DNA of 15,851 nucleotides, taken from NCBI GenBank assembly GCA_937898685.1, contig CALEJT010000093.1:1-15851 (forward strand), in the 5' to 3' direction. Within the stretch, counting starts at the first letter, position 1, and the number at the start of each line of letters is the position of its first letter. A program made the translations under genes and the position numbers. Below are positions 1 through 14,015 of this stretch, in pieces. A model generated the notes under the pieces. The model was not told where the DNA came from. It made no database searches and was given only the letters and a program-made list of their open reading frames with translations. This DNA comes from an uncultured Gammaproteobacteria bacterium. GTDB lineage: Bacteria > Pseudomonadota > Gammaproteobacteria > Pseudomonadales > Pseudohongiellaceae.

Positions 1-50
1 GTGCCTACGTTCACGTGGGTCTTGTTACGTTCAAATTTTTCCTTCGCCAT
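1..50 (-). CDS. tuf: Elongation factor Tu, N-terminal fragment (window edge)
   Basis: Only the first 16 codons and part of the next lie inside the window; the rest continues beyond position 1. The peptide begins MAKEKFERNKTHVNVG, the usual EF-Tu start just ahead of the GHVDHGKT nucleotide-binding loop. The ATG (48-50) follows a good GGAGG ribosome binding site (57-61). EF-Tu carries aminoacyl-tRNA to the ribosomal A site as a GTP complex. It lies 66 bases after fusA, the classic last gene of the str operon. Gammaproteobacteria with this layout often have a second tuf copy upstream of the tRNA-Trp/secE end, which cannot be seen here. Identity is secure from the N-terminus and the context. Confidence 0.95.
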   Translation of the reverse strand, partial: MAKEKFERNKTHVNVG

Positions 51-56
51 CGAATG

Positions 57-61
57 CCTCC
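57..61 (-). promoter_or_regulatory. Ribosome binding site of tuf
   Basis: GGAGG on the minus strand lies six bases before the tuf ATG. It is one of the best Shine-Dalgarno matches in the window, as expected for a very highly expressed protein. Confidence 0.8.
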
Positions 62-110
62 GGGTAATTAGCTTTCAGTATGCGGTTGATGATGTTGTGT
101 GCCCAAGGAA

Positions 111-129
111 CCGCGCTTATTTGGCGCGG
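111..129 (-). other. Hairpin enclosing the fusA stop codon
   Basis: CCGCGC and GCGCGG form a perfect six-pair GC stem around a seven-base loop that contains the fusA TAA stop. No U-tract follows, so it is not an intrinsic terminator. It could affect the coupling between fusA and tuf or mark a processing site; the role is inference. Confidence 0.45.
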
Positions 130-2213
130 CCCTTGATGATGGTTTCAGCCACGTTGGCCGGCACTTCCTGATACTTCGTAAACTCCATGGTGAACGTCGC
201 ACGGCCTTGCGAAGCCGAACGCAGGTCGGTGGAGTAGCCGAACATTTCAGCAAGCGGCACTTCGGCATTGATGATCTTGCCGGAGGCCGAATCTTCCATG
301 CCGAGTACGATGCCACGACGACGGTTCAGGTCGCCCATGATGTCACCCATGTATTCTTCCGGGGTGACCACTTCCACTTTCATGATGGGCTCGAGCAGAG
401 CCGGATCCGCTTTCAGCGCACCAGCCTTCAGAGCCATCGAGCCGGCGATCTTGAACGCCATCTCGCTGGAGTCCACGTCGTGGTACGAACCGTCGAAAAT
501 GGTGACTTTCATGGCGAGCAGCGGATAGCCGGCCAAGCAGCCGTTCTTCATCTGCTCCTGAACACCTTTGTCGACGGCCGGGATGTATTCCTTGGGAACC
601 ACACCACCGACGATTTCGTTGACGAACTGGTACTCGGCATCGGGCGGCAGCGGCTCGAGACGGAGCCAAACGTGACCGTACTGACCACGACCACCGGACT
701 GCTTGACGTGCTTGCCTTCGATCTCGACGGTCTTGCGGATGGTTTCGCGATAGGCCACCTGCGGCTTACCGATGTTGGCCTCTACACCGAACTCACGACG
801 CATACGATCGACGATGATGTCGAGGTGCAGCTCGCCCATACCAGAGATGATGGTCTGGCCGCTTTCTTCGTCGGTGTTGACACGGAACGAGGGGTCTTCC
901 TGAGCCAGCTTGCCCAGAGCGATACCCATCTTCTCCTGGTCCGCCTTGGTCTTCGGCTCCACGGCCACCGAGATAACCGGTTCCGGGAAGTCCATCTTCT
1001 CGAGCGTGATCTTGTTGTTGATGTCGCAGAGCGTTTCACCGGTGGTGACGTCTTTCAGACCGATGATGGCGGCGATGTCGCCCGCGAGTACTTCTTTGAT
1101 CTCGTCACGATGGTTGGCGTGCATCTGCACCATACGACCAACGCGCTCGCGACGATCCTTGATCGGGTTGTAGACGGAGTCGCCCGAGCTCAGCTTACCG
1201 GAGTACACACGGATGAAGGTCAGCGTACCGACGAAGGGGTCGGTAGCGATCTTGAATGCGAGTGCTGCAAAGGGCTCGTCGTCGCTGGAGTTACGGGTAG
1301 CAACCGTGCCATCTTCCAGCGTACCTTCGATCGCTTTTACTTCGATCGGGGACGGCAGGAATTCGATCACGGCGTCGAGCATGGCCTGCACGCCCTTGTT
1401 CTTGAACGAAGAGCCACAAACCACGGGCACGATTTCGCTGGCCAGAGTACGAGCACGCAGACCGGCCTTGATTTCGGCCTCGGTCAGCTCACCACCTTCC
1501 AGGTATTTGTTCATCAGTTCTTCGTTGGCCTCGGCGGCAGACTCGACGAGGTTGTCGTGCCACTTCTGGCACTCGTCCAGCATGTCGGCCGGAATGTCGG
1601 CGTATTCGAAGGAGGTGCCCTGGTCGGCTTCGTTCCACACGATGCGCTTCATCTTGACGAGGTCGATGACGCCGGTGAAGGTGTCTTCAGCACCTACGGG
1701 CAGCTGAAGCGGAACGGGGTTGGCGTTGAGGCGCTGTTTGACCTGGGTGACCACTCGCAGGAAGTTGGCACCGGCGCGGTCCATCTTGTTCACGTAGATG
1801 ATGCGCGGTACTTCGTAACGGTTGGCCTGACGCCATACGGTTTCGGTCTGCGGCTGTACGCCGGAGCTGGCGCAAAGTACGACGACGGCGCCGTCGAGTA
1901 CACGCAGAGAACGCTCTACTTCGATGGTGAAGTCAACGTGGCCAGGAGTGTCGATGAGGTTGATGCGGTGCTCATCGAACTGGTTGTCCATGCCGCGCCA
2001 GAAACAGGTGGTGGCAGCGGAGGTGATGGTGATACCACGCTCCTGTTCCTGCTCCATCCAGTCCATGGTGGCGGCGCCTTCATGCACCTCGCCCAGCTTG
2101 TGGTTTACGCCGGTATAAAACAGGATGCGCTCGGACGTGGTGGTTTTACCTGCATCCACGTGCGCGCAAATACCAATGTTGCGATAGCGCTTGATAGGAG
2201 TCTTTCTGGCCAC
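117..2213 (-). CDS. fusA: Elongation factor G
   Basis: A 698-residue translational GTPase (E. coli EF-G has 704) that drives tRNA-mRNA translocation and, with ribosome recycling factor, ribosome recycling. Visible motifs: G1 AHVDAGKT (residues 17-24), the switch I region ending RGITITSA (about 59-66), G3 DTPGH (88-92) and G4 NKMD (142-145). The domain IV tip (GSYHDVDSSE) is intact, so this is the housekeeping factor and not a degenerate paralogue. The start codon is GTG (2211-2213), preceded by GAGGG seven bases upstream; the MARKTPIKRYRNIGI start matches the family and no in-frame ATG lies closer. It follows rpsG by 66 bases and precedes tuf by 66 bases, the standard str operon order. The gene contains no TTA, CTA or TCA codons, a sign of strong translational selection. 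Confidence 0.98.
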   Translation of the reverse strand: MARKTPIKRYRNIGICAHVDAGKTTTSERILFYTGVNHKLGEVHEGAATMDWMEQEQERGITITSAATTCFWRGMDNQFDEHRINLIDTPGHVDFTIEVERSLRVLDGAVVVLCASSGVQPQTETVWRQANRYEVPRIIYVNKMDRAGANFLRVVTQVKQRLNANPVPLQLPVGAEDTFTGVIDLVKMKRIVWNEADQGTSFEYADIPADMLDECQKWHDNLVESAAEANEELMNKYLEGGELTEAEIKAGLRARTLASEIVPVVCGSSFKNKGVQAMLDAVIEFLPSPIEVKAIEGTLEDGTVATRNSSDDEPFAALAFKIATDPFVGTLTFIRVYSGKLSSGDSVYNPIKDRRERVGRMVQMHANHRDEIKEVLAGDIAAIIGLKDVTTGETLCDINNKITLEKMDFPEPVISVAVEPKTKADQEKMGIALGKLAQEDPSFRVNTDEESGQTIISGMGELHLDIIVDRMRREFGVEANIGKPQVAYRETIRKTVEIEGKHVKQSGGRGQYGHVWLRLEPLPPDAEYQFVNEIVGGVVPKEYIPAVDKGVQEQMKNGCLAGYPLLAMKVTIFDGSYHDVDSSEMAFKIAGSMALKAGALKADPALLEPIMKVEVVTPEEYMGDIMGDLNRRRGIVLGMEDSASGKIINAEVPLAEMFGYSTDLRSASQGRATFTMEFTKYQEVPANVAETIIKGRAK

Positions 2214-2220
2214 TGGTTAG

Positions 2221-2225
2221 CCCTC
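2221..2225 (-). promoter_or_regulatory. Ribosome binding site deciding the fusA GTG start
   Basis: GAGGG lies seven bases before the GTG at 2211-2213. This spacing supports GTG as the real fusA initiation codon. Confidence 0.7.
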
Positions 2226-2246
2226 GGGTTGAATTGGGTTGAAGTT

Positions 2247-2269
2247 GCCCGGGACTGGACGTCCCGGGC
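2247..2269 (-). other. Nine-pair hairpin between rpsG and fusA
   Basis: GCCCGGGAC (2247-2255) and GTCCCGGGC (2261-2269) form a perfect nine-pair stem with a five-base loop. It begins ten bases after the rpsG stop. The RNA continues AACUUCAACC, so there is no U-tract and fusA should still be transcribed. It may be a processing or 3'-stabilising element that sets different levels of S7 and EF-G; this is inference. Confidence 0.6.
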
Positions 2270-2279
2270 GCCTGCCGAC

Positions 2280-2750
2280 TTAGAAGCGATAGTGCGAGAA
2301 CGCGCGGTTGGCTTCTGCCATACGATGCACGTCTTCACGCTTCTTGACCGCGCTGCCGCGACCCTGGGAAGCATCCAGGATTTCACCGGCCAGGCGCAGT
2401 GCCATGGACTTTTCACTACGGGCACGGGAGTACTCCACCAGCCAGCGCATGGACAGCGCGTTGCGGCGTTCGGGGCGCACTTCAACCGGAACCTGGTAGG
2501 TGGCACCACCCACACGGCGGGATTTCACTTCCACCAGCGGCGCGATGTTTTCCAGGGCAGTCTCGAATACTTTGAGCGGATCGGCGTTGCCACGCTCGGC
2601 GATGGCCTGCAGAGCACCATAGACGATGCTCTCGGCGACGGACTTCTTACCGTCGACCATCACATGGTTCATGAATTTAGCGAGGGTGACACTACCGAAT
2701 TTGGGATCGGGCAGGACTTCCCGACGCGGCGGGACTCTTCTTCTTGGCAT
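2280..2750 (-). CDS. rpsG: 30S ribosomal protein S7 (uS7)
   Basis: A 156-residue protein, the usual bacterial S7 length. It begins MPRRRVPPRREVLPDPKFGS and ends AFSHYRF, both strongly conserved. S7 nucleates assembly of the 30S head by binding the 3' major domain of 16S rRNA and contacts tRNA at the E site. The ATG is at 2748-2750; the ribosome binding site is weak (GAAGAGAG-like), which fits translation coupled to rpsL or controlled by S7. In E. coli, S7 represses its own operon by binding the rpsL-rpsG spacer; the 86-base spacer here (2751-2836) is similar in size. Confidence 0.98.
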   Translation of the reverse strand: MPRRRVPPRREVLPDPKFGSVTLAKFMNHVMVDGKKSVAESIVYGALQAIAERGNADPLKVFETALENIAPLVEVKSRRVGGATYQVPVEVRPERRNALSMRWLVEYSRARSEKSMALRLAGEILDASQGRGSAVKKREDVHRMAEANRAFSHYRF

Positions 2751-2836
2751 GACGCACTCTCTTCAGGGTAATCCGGAACACCCACCCCATGTGAGGCCCG
2801 GCCTTACTGTTGTTGAAACTGTTGAGTTAGCCCTTA
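2751..2836 (-). promoter_or_regulatory. rpsL-rpsG spacer, possible S7 autoregulatory site
   Basis: The 86-base spacer corresponds in position and approximate length to the E. coli intercistronic region where S7 binds to repress rpsG and the distal genes. Short complementary stretches are visible (GGGU with ACCC near the rpsG start, GGC with GCC around 2790-2802), but I could not trace a convincing match to the E. coli S7 structure. The call rests mainly on position. Confidence 0.35.
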
Positions 2837-3211
2837 TCAGGACTTCGGACGCTTGGCACCGTACTTGGAACGGCCCTGGCGACGCGCGGATACACCGGAG
2901 GTATCCAAGGAACCACGGATGGTGTGGTAACGCACACCCGGAAGGTCCTTAACACGACCACCGCGGATCAGGATCACGCTGTGCTCCTGCAGGTTGTGAC
3001 CTTCACCACCGATGTAGGAAGTTACTTCGTAGCCGCTGGTCAGACGCACACGGCACACCTTACGCAGCGCGGAGTTCGGCTTCTTCGGCGTGGTGGTGTA
3101 TACGCGGGTGCAGACACCACGACGTTGCGGGCTGCCCTGCAGAGCCGGCACGTCGCTCTTCTCTACGCGACTACGACGCGGCTTGCGAACCAGCTGATTG
3201 ATGGTTGCCAT
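2837..3211 (-). CDS. rpsL: 30S ribosomal protein S12 (uS12)
   Basis: A 124-residue protein, the same length as E. coli S12. It sits at the decoding centre and affects fidelity. Conserved stretches TTTPKKPNSALRKVCRVRLT and GGRVKDLPGVRYHT are present. Lys43 and Lys88 (numbering with Met1), where substitutions commonly give streptomycin resistance, are both wild type. Asp89, the residue that RimO methylthiolates in E. coli, is also present. The ATG at 3209-3211 follows AGGAG (3219-3223). It is the first gene of the str operon, 231 bases after rpoC, with its own promoter at 3314-3342. The C-terminal part (GSLDTSGV, GRSKYG) resembles Pseudomonas S12. Confidence 0.99.
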   Translation of the reverse strand: MATINQLVRKPRRSRVEKSDVPALQGSPQRRGVCTRVYTTTPKKPNSALRKVCRVRLTSGYEVTSYIGGEGHNLQEHSVILIRGGRVKDLPGVRYHTIRGSLDTSGVSARRQGRSKYGAKRPKS

Positions 3212-3225
3212 CGAATTTCTCCTGC

Positions 3226-3252
3226 CCGGCCAATGACTTGAATCAATGCCGG
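3226..3252 (-). other. Weak hairpin in the rpsL leader
   Basis: CCGGC (3226-3230) and GCCGG (3248-3252) can pair around a 17-base loop, ending just upstream of the rpsL ribosome binding site. The stem is short and the loop long, so any regulatory meaning is uncertain. Confidence 0.25.
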
Positions 3253-3285
3253 ATTTCTACTTGAAAGCGTGTTTTGAAACGGGAA

Positions 3286-3301
3286 TCACCCGGCCGGGTG
3301 A
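3286..3301 (-). repeat. 16-base perfect palindrome near the str transcript start
   Basis: TCACCCGGCCGGGTGA is a perfect palindrome centred between 3293 and 3294. It begins about six bases downstream of the predicted transcription start of the rpsL promoter. As RNA it folds into a six-pair hairpin with a GGCC loop; as DNA it has the symmetry of a dimer-binding operator. It is not followed by a U-tract. The role is unknown. Confidence 0.6.
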
Positions 3302-3313
3302 CAAAGGTGGCGC

Positions 3314-3342
3314 ATTCTAATTTCGCGCCCCCTGTGAGTCAA
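3314..3342 (-). promoter_or_regulatory. Sigma-70-type promoter of the str operon
   Basis: On the minus strand the -35 box TTGACT (3337-3342) and the -10 box TAGAAT (3314-3319) are separated by exactly 17 bases. This is the best promoter in the window, and it reads into rpsL with a leader of roughly 97 bases. The bases after the -10 box are GCGCC, the GC-rich discriminator typical of promoters repressed by ppGpp/DksA in the stringent response. The transcription start is expected near 3307-3308. The promoter shows that rpsL-rpsG-fusA-tuf can be expressed independently of rpoBC. Confidence 0.85.
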
Positions 3343-3399
3343 CCAAACACCGGGAAGCTTCCATCTTTGAGGGGCGGATTGAATCGCGACCTCTACCGT

Positions 3400-3438
3400 T
3401 CACATCGCTGCGGTGCTCACGCACCGCAGCGTTCGTGA
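3400..3438 (-). terminator. Strong hairpin after rpoC, terminator-like without U-tract
   Basis: CGCTGCGGTGC (3406-3416) and GCACCGCAGCG (3421-3431) form a perfect 11-pair stem with a four-base loop. An outer TCAC/GTGA pairing (3400-3403 with 3435-3438) extends it across a small internal loop. It starts within a dozen bases of the rpoC stop. The RNA continues AUGUGAACGG, so the U-tract of an intrinsic terminator is missing. It may be a 3'-end stabiliser, an RNase III site or an inefficient terminator before the str promoter. Confidence 0.55.
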
Positions 3439-3442
3439 CCGA

Positions 3443-7678
<4,236 letters not shown>

Positions 7679-7721
7679 TCTTTATCTCCGCCCGCGCAAT
7701 GCGCTAATTCTGTTGAGGTAT

Positions 7722-7746
7722 CGGGGAGGGAAAACACACCTCCCCG
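7722..7746 (-). other. Eight-pair hairpin between rpoB and rpoC
   Basis: CGGGGAGG (7722-7729) and CCTCCCCG (7739-7746) form a perfect eight-pair stem with a nine-base loop, about 24 bases after the rpoB stop. The RNA continues AUACCUCAAC with no U-tract. The 5' arm contains GGGGAGG, which looks like a Shine-Dalgarno sequence but has no start codon at a suitable distance. A processing or spacing role is inference. Confidence 0.55.
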
Positions 7747-7770
7747 CGCTACGTGAACCCACTGGCTCGA

Positions 7771-11868
<4,098 letters not shown>

Positions 11869-11903
11869 CAGCGGTTCCTACTAACAAGCGTGTTTTTGAC
11901 CCA

Positions 11904-11928
11904 TTACTCGAGAATGCGACTTGAGTAA
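11904..11928 (-). other. Inverted repeat upstream of rpoB
   Basis: TTACTC (11904-11909) and GAGTAA (11923-11928) can form a six-pair stem with a 13-base loop in the RNA, 35 bases before the rpoB start. It is weaker than the hairpins further upstream in the same spacer. Confidence 0.3.
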
Positions 11929-11950
11929 CACCAACATCACTTTCATTGCT

Positions 11951-12018
11951 GCCGAACTCGTTCGGCGTGACAGCAGAGCTGTCGTTTCCTCAGACAGCGA
12001 CGCCCGCTGATGCGGGCG
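11951..12018 (-). promoter_or_regulatory. Attenuator-like hairpin cluster between rplL and rpoB
   Basis: Three hairpins follow one another after rplL: CGCCCGC/GCGGGCG (12001-12007 with 12012-12018, four-base loop), GACAGC/GCTGTC (11969-11974 with 11978-11983, three-base loop) and GCCGAA/TTCGGC (11951-11956 with 11961-11966, four-base loop). A second copy of GACAGC at 11993-11998 can also pair with 11978-11983, so two of the folds exclude each other. In E. coli the same interval holds a partial terminator and an RNase III site that lower rpoBC expression relative to rplJL. No U-tract is visible here, so the exact mechanism is not settled by the sequence. Confidence 0.55.
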
Positions 12019-12043
12019 CCGCTTCTGAGATGTCGTGCCTAGG

Positions 12044-12421
12044 TTACTTCAGCTCTACCTTGGCGCCGGCTTCTTCCAGCTTGGCTTTCATGTTTTCAGC
12101 TTCAGCCTTGGCAACCGCTTCCTTCACGGTGGACGGAGCGCCGTCTACCAGGTCTTTGGCTTCTTTCAGGCCCAGACCGGTCAGTTCGCGAACGACTTTG
12201 ATCACGTTCACTTTCTTGTCGCCGGCGCTAGCCAGGATCACGTCGAACTCATCTTTCTCTTCAGCGGCCGGAGCAGCGGCAGCAGCAGCCGGAGCGGCTA
12301 CGGCAACAGCGGCAGCGGCGGAAACGCCGAATTTTTCTTCCATCGCGGCAACGAGTTCCACGACTTCCATCACGGTCAGGTTAGCAATACCTTCGAGGAT
12401 TTCGTCTTTAGACAGAGCCAT
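12044..12421 (-). CDS. rplL: 50S ribosomal protein L7/L12 (bL12)
   Basis: A 125-residue stalk protein. The N-terminal dimerisation domain (about 1-33) is followed by a long Ala-rich hinge (about 38-56, AAAAAAPAAEE-like) and the C-terminal factor-binding domain, with the conserved KKVNVIKVVRELTGLGLKEA helix region. It recruits EF-Tu, EF-G and initiation and release factors to the ribosome, several copies bound to one L10. The start is the ATG at 12419-12421 (MALSKDEILEG) preceded by AGGAG (12430-12434). An in-frame upstream start at 12439 would add six residues and swallow that site, so it was rejected. It lies 60 bases after rplJ. Confidence 0.98.
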   Translation of the reverse strand: MALSKDEILEGIANLTVMEVVELVAAMEEKFGVSAAAAVAVAAPAAAAAAPAAEEKDEFDVILASAGDKKVNVIKVVRELTGLGLKEAKDLVDGAPSTVKEAVAKAEAENMKAKLEEAGAKVELK

Positions 12422-12481
12422 GCTCTTATCTCCTATCAATTGTTTAGAACTGGTGTAAGTACAGTTGGTTCTGAAGCGGAA

Positions 12482-13012
12482 TTAAGCTGCTTCTTGCTTT
12501 TGGTCGCGAACGGCCGCAACGCAACGAGTAACCTTGGAAGGTACTTCGTTGAGGGTACGGGCGAGCTTCGTTACCGGCGCCAGGATCACGCTCATCAGAG
12601 TCGCGATGGCCTGATCGTAGGTCGGCAGAGTTGCCAACACGTCGATCTGGCTGGCGGGCAGCAACTTGCCACCAACAGCGAGTGCCTTGACTTCAAACTT
12701 GTCATTGCCCTTAGCGAATTCCTTCAGCACGCGCGCGGCGGCACCCGGATCTTCGATGGAGAAGGCAAGAATGGTCGGACCTTTCAGCGCAGGAGCCAGA
12801 CACTCGAATTCGGTGTCGGCCAATGCACGCTTGAGCAGGGTGTTCCTGACGACTCGCAGGTACACACCGCTTTCGCGGGCAGTTTTACGCAGGGCGGTAA
12901 GGTCGGTCACAGTCACGCCGCGGTAATCGGCAACGACTGCGGACAAAGCACTTTTAGCAGCTTCATTGACTTCCGAGACTATCTGTCGTTTGTCTTCGAG
13001 TCTAATAGCCAC
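12482..13012 (-). CDS. rplJ: 50S ribosomal protein L10 (uL10)
   Basis: A 176-residue protein (E. coli 165) that anchors the L7/L12 dimers to 23S rRNA at the stalk base. It begins MAIRLEDKRQIVSEV and contains the typical VADYRGVTVTDLTALRK and RVVRNTLLKRAL segments of the rRNA-binding domain. The last part forms the helix that carries L12. The start codon is GTG (13010-13012) with AAGGAG (13020-13025) seven bases upstream. In E. coli the L10-L12 complex represses its own translation through the mRNA leader; a matching structure lies at 13075-13165. rplL follows by 60 bases, consistent with coupled stalk synthesis. Confidence 0.98.
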   Translation of the reverse strand: MAIRLEDKRQIVSEVNEAAKSALSAVVADYRGVTVTDLTALRKTARESGVYLRVVRNTLLKRALADTEFECLAPALKGPTILAFSIEDPGAAARVLKEFAKGNDKFEVKALAVGGKLLPASQIDVLATLPTYDQAIATLMSVILAPVTKLARTLNEVPSKVTRCVAAVRDQKQEAA

Positions 13013-13019
13013 TAATTAA

Positions 13020-13025
13020 CTCCTT
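13020..13025 (-). promoter_or_regulatory. Ribosome binding site deciding the rplJ GTG start
   Basis: AAGGAG lies seven bases before the GTG at 13010-13012, ideal spacing that supports the non-ATG start. Confidence 0.8.
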
Positions 13026-13074
13026 GATTGAAAACCGATCGCTCATGCAATCGGGCCTTCAGTCACTCCACCCG

Positions 13075-13165
13075 GCAGATGCCGCGTGGAACCATGTGTG
13101 GTGAGAGCCTGCCTTGTGCCCCTCCTCCGAAGAGTCGGAGCGGTCAGGCCGGGTTCACCATCTGC
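13075..13165 (-). ncRNA. L10 leader, autoregulatory RNA of rplJL
   Basis: In the RNA, GCAGAU (13160-13165) pairs with AUCUGC (13075-13080), and the adjacent GGUGA (13155-13159) pairs with UCACC (13100-13104), leaving a one-sided internal loop of 19 bases. Inside, GCCUG (13145-13149) pairs with CAGGC (13107-13111) and CUCCGA/UCGGAG (13135-13140 with 13125-13130) forms a capped hairpin. The position, about 60 bases upstream of the rplJ start, and this nested architecture match the L10 leader family, to which the L10-L12 complex binds to repress translation. The pairing is read directly; the family assignment is by position and shape, without a covariance search. Confidence 0.75.
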
Positions 13166-13172
13166 GCAGGAA

Positions 13173-13178
13173 GTATTA
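13173..13178 (-). promoter_or_regulatory. Possible -10 box just before the L10 leader
   Basis: TAATAC on the minus strand would place a transcription start near 13166, exactly where the leader stem begins. No good -35 box stands 16-18 bases upstream, so this is a weak candidate for an rplJL promoter, as exists in E. coli. Confidence 0.25.
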
Positions 13179-13273
13179 AGCGAAGCCCTCGAACTGCTGG
13201 GGTCGGCGCACCTGCGGTCTTTGACGGTCCTGCCGAGACGCTACGCGCGCCTGTGGCAGTGCCCCAAAGTCCT

Positions 13274-13303
13274 GGATCAGCCCATCGCACGGATGGGCGA
13301 TCC
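13274..13303 (-). other. Twelve-pair bulged hairpin after rplA
   Basis: GCCCATC (13280-13286) and GATGGGC (13292-13298) pair around a five-base loop. The stem continues across one bulged base as GGATC (13274-13278) with GATCC (13299-13303), 12 pairs in all. It begins 16 bases after the rplA stop. The RNA continues AGGACUUUGG, so no U-tract is present. It may separate or process the rplKA and rplJL messages; this is inference. The remaining 13179-13273 has GC-rich partial pairings but nothing I can name. Confidence 0.6.
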
Positions 13304-13319
13304 GTAACCTTCAATTCGG

Positions 13320-14015
13320 TTAAAAGTTGAGCGTGGAATGATCGACCACCAGGCCCGGGCCCATGGTCGAAGACAGAACCACTTTCTGTACGTACACGCC
13401 TTTCGAAGTGGACGGCTTGGCACGCTTGAGGTCGGCCAAGAGCGCCTCGAGGTTGCCCTTGATGGCTTCGGCGTCGAAACCGACGCGACCGATGCCACCG
13501 TGGATGATGCCGTTCTTGTCGGTGCGGTAACGCACCTGACCAGCCTTGGCATTGCGTACGGCACCAGCCACGTCCGGGGTCACGGTGCCGACTTTCGGGT
13601 TCGGCATCAGGCCTTTCGGACCGAGGATGGTACCCAGCTGGCCCACTACGCGCATGGCGTCGGGGCTGGCGATGACTACGTCGAAATCCAGGTTGCCTTC
13701 TTTGATGCTGGCAGCCAGATCTTCGAAACCAACGACGTCAGCACCGGCTTCCTTGGCTTTCTCGGCATTGGCGCCCTGAGCGAATACCGCAACGCGAACG
13801 GTCTTGCCGTTGCCGTGCGGAAGCGTGGTGGCGCCACGTACGTTCTGGTCGGATTTACGTGGATCGACGCCCAGGTTGATGGCAACGTCGATGGATTCCT
13901 TGAATTTGCTGCTGGCGAGCTCGCTCAGGAGCGCCACGGCTTCTTCAACGGTATAGGCTTTGCCCGGCTGTACTTTTTCAGCGATCAGCTTGGCTTTCTT
14001 GGTCAGCTTGGCCAT
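13320..14015 (-). CDS. rplA: 50S ribosomal protein L1 (uL1)
   Basis: A 231-residue protein (E. coli 234) forming the mobile L1 stalk that handles deacylated tRNA at the E site, and in E. coli the translational repressor of rplKA. Conserved stretches include NLGVDPRKSDQNVRGATTLPHG, TILGPKGLMPNPKVGTVTPD and the C-terminal STMGPGLVVD. The ATG (14013-14015) shares one base with the rplK stop codon (TAATG) and has a strong GAGGGGG (14023-14029) inside the end of rplK, so the two genes are probably translationally coupled. A 307-base spacer follows before rplJ. Confidence 0.98.
   Translation of the reverse strand: MAKLTKKAKLIAEKVQPGKAYTVEEAVALLSELASSKFKESIDVAINLGVDPRKSDQNVRGATTLPHGNGKTVRVAVFAQGANAEKAKEAGADVVGFEDLAASIKEGNLDFDVVIASPDAMRVVGQLGTILGPKGLMPNPKVGTVTPDVAGAVRNAKAGQVRYRTDKNGIIHGGIGRVGFDAEAIKGNLEALLADLKRAKPSTSKGVYVQKVVLSSTMGPGLVVDHSTLNF

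Noticed and set aside
99..2771. 890-residue open frame on the plus strand opposite fusA and rpsG
   Set aside because: It runs in codon register with the sense genes, exists because they lack TTA, CTA and TCA codons, and its peptide has no recognisable domain. It is a shadow.
12446..12472. AGAAC/GTTCT inverted repeat between rplJ and rplL
   Set aside because: Only five pairs around a 17-base loop; too weak to list as a structure.
12035..13015. 326-residue plus-strand frame opposite rplL and rplJ
   Set aside because: In register with rplJ and explained by its codon use; no independent coding evidence.
13028..13330. Plus-strand open frames of 73-100 residues in the rplJ leader region
   Set aside because: The interval is explained by the L10 leader and hairpins on the minus strand; the frames have no ribosome binding site and no family resemblance.
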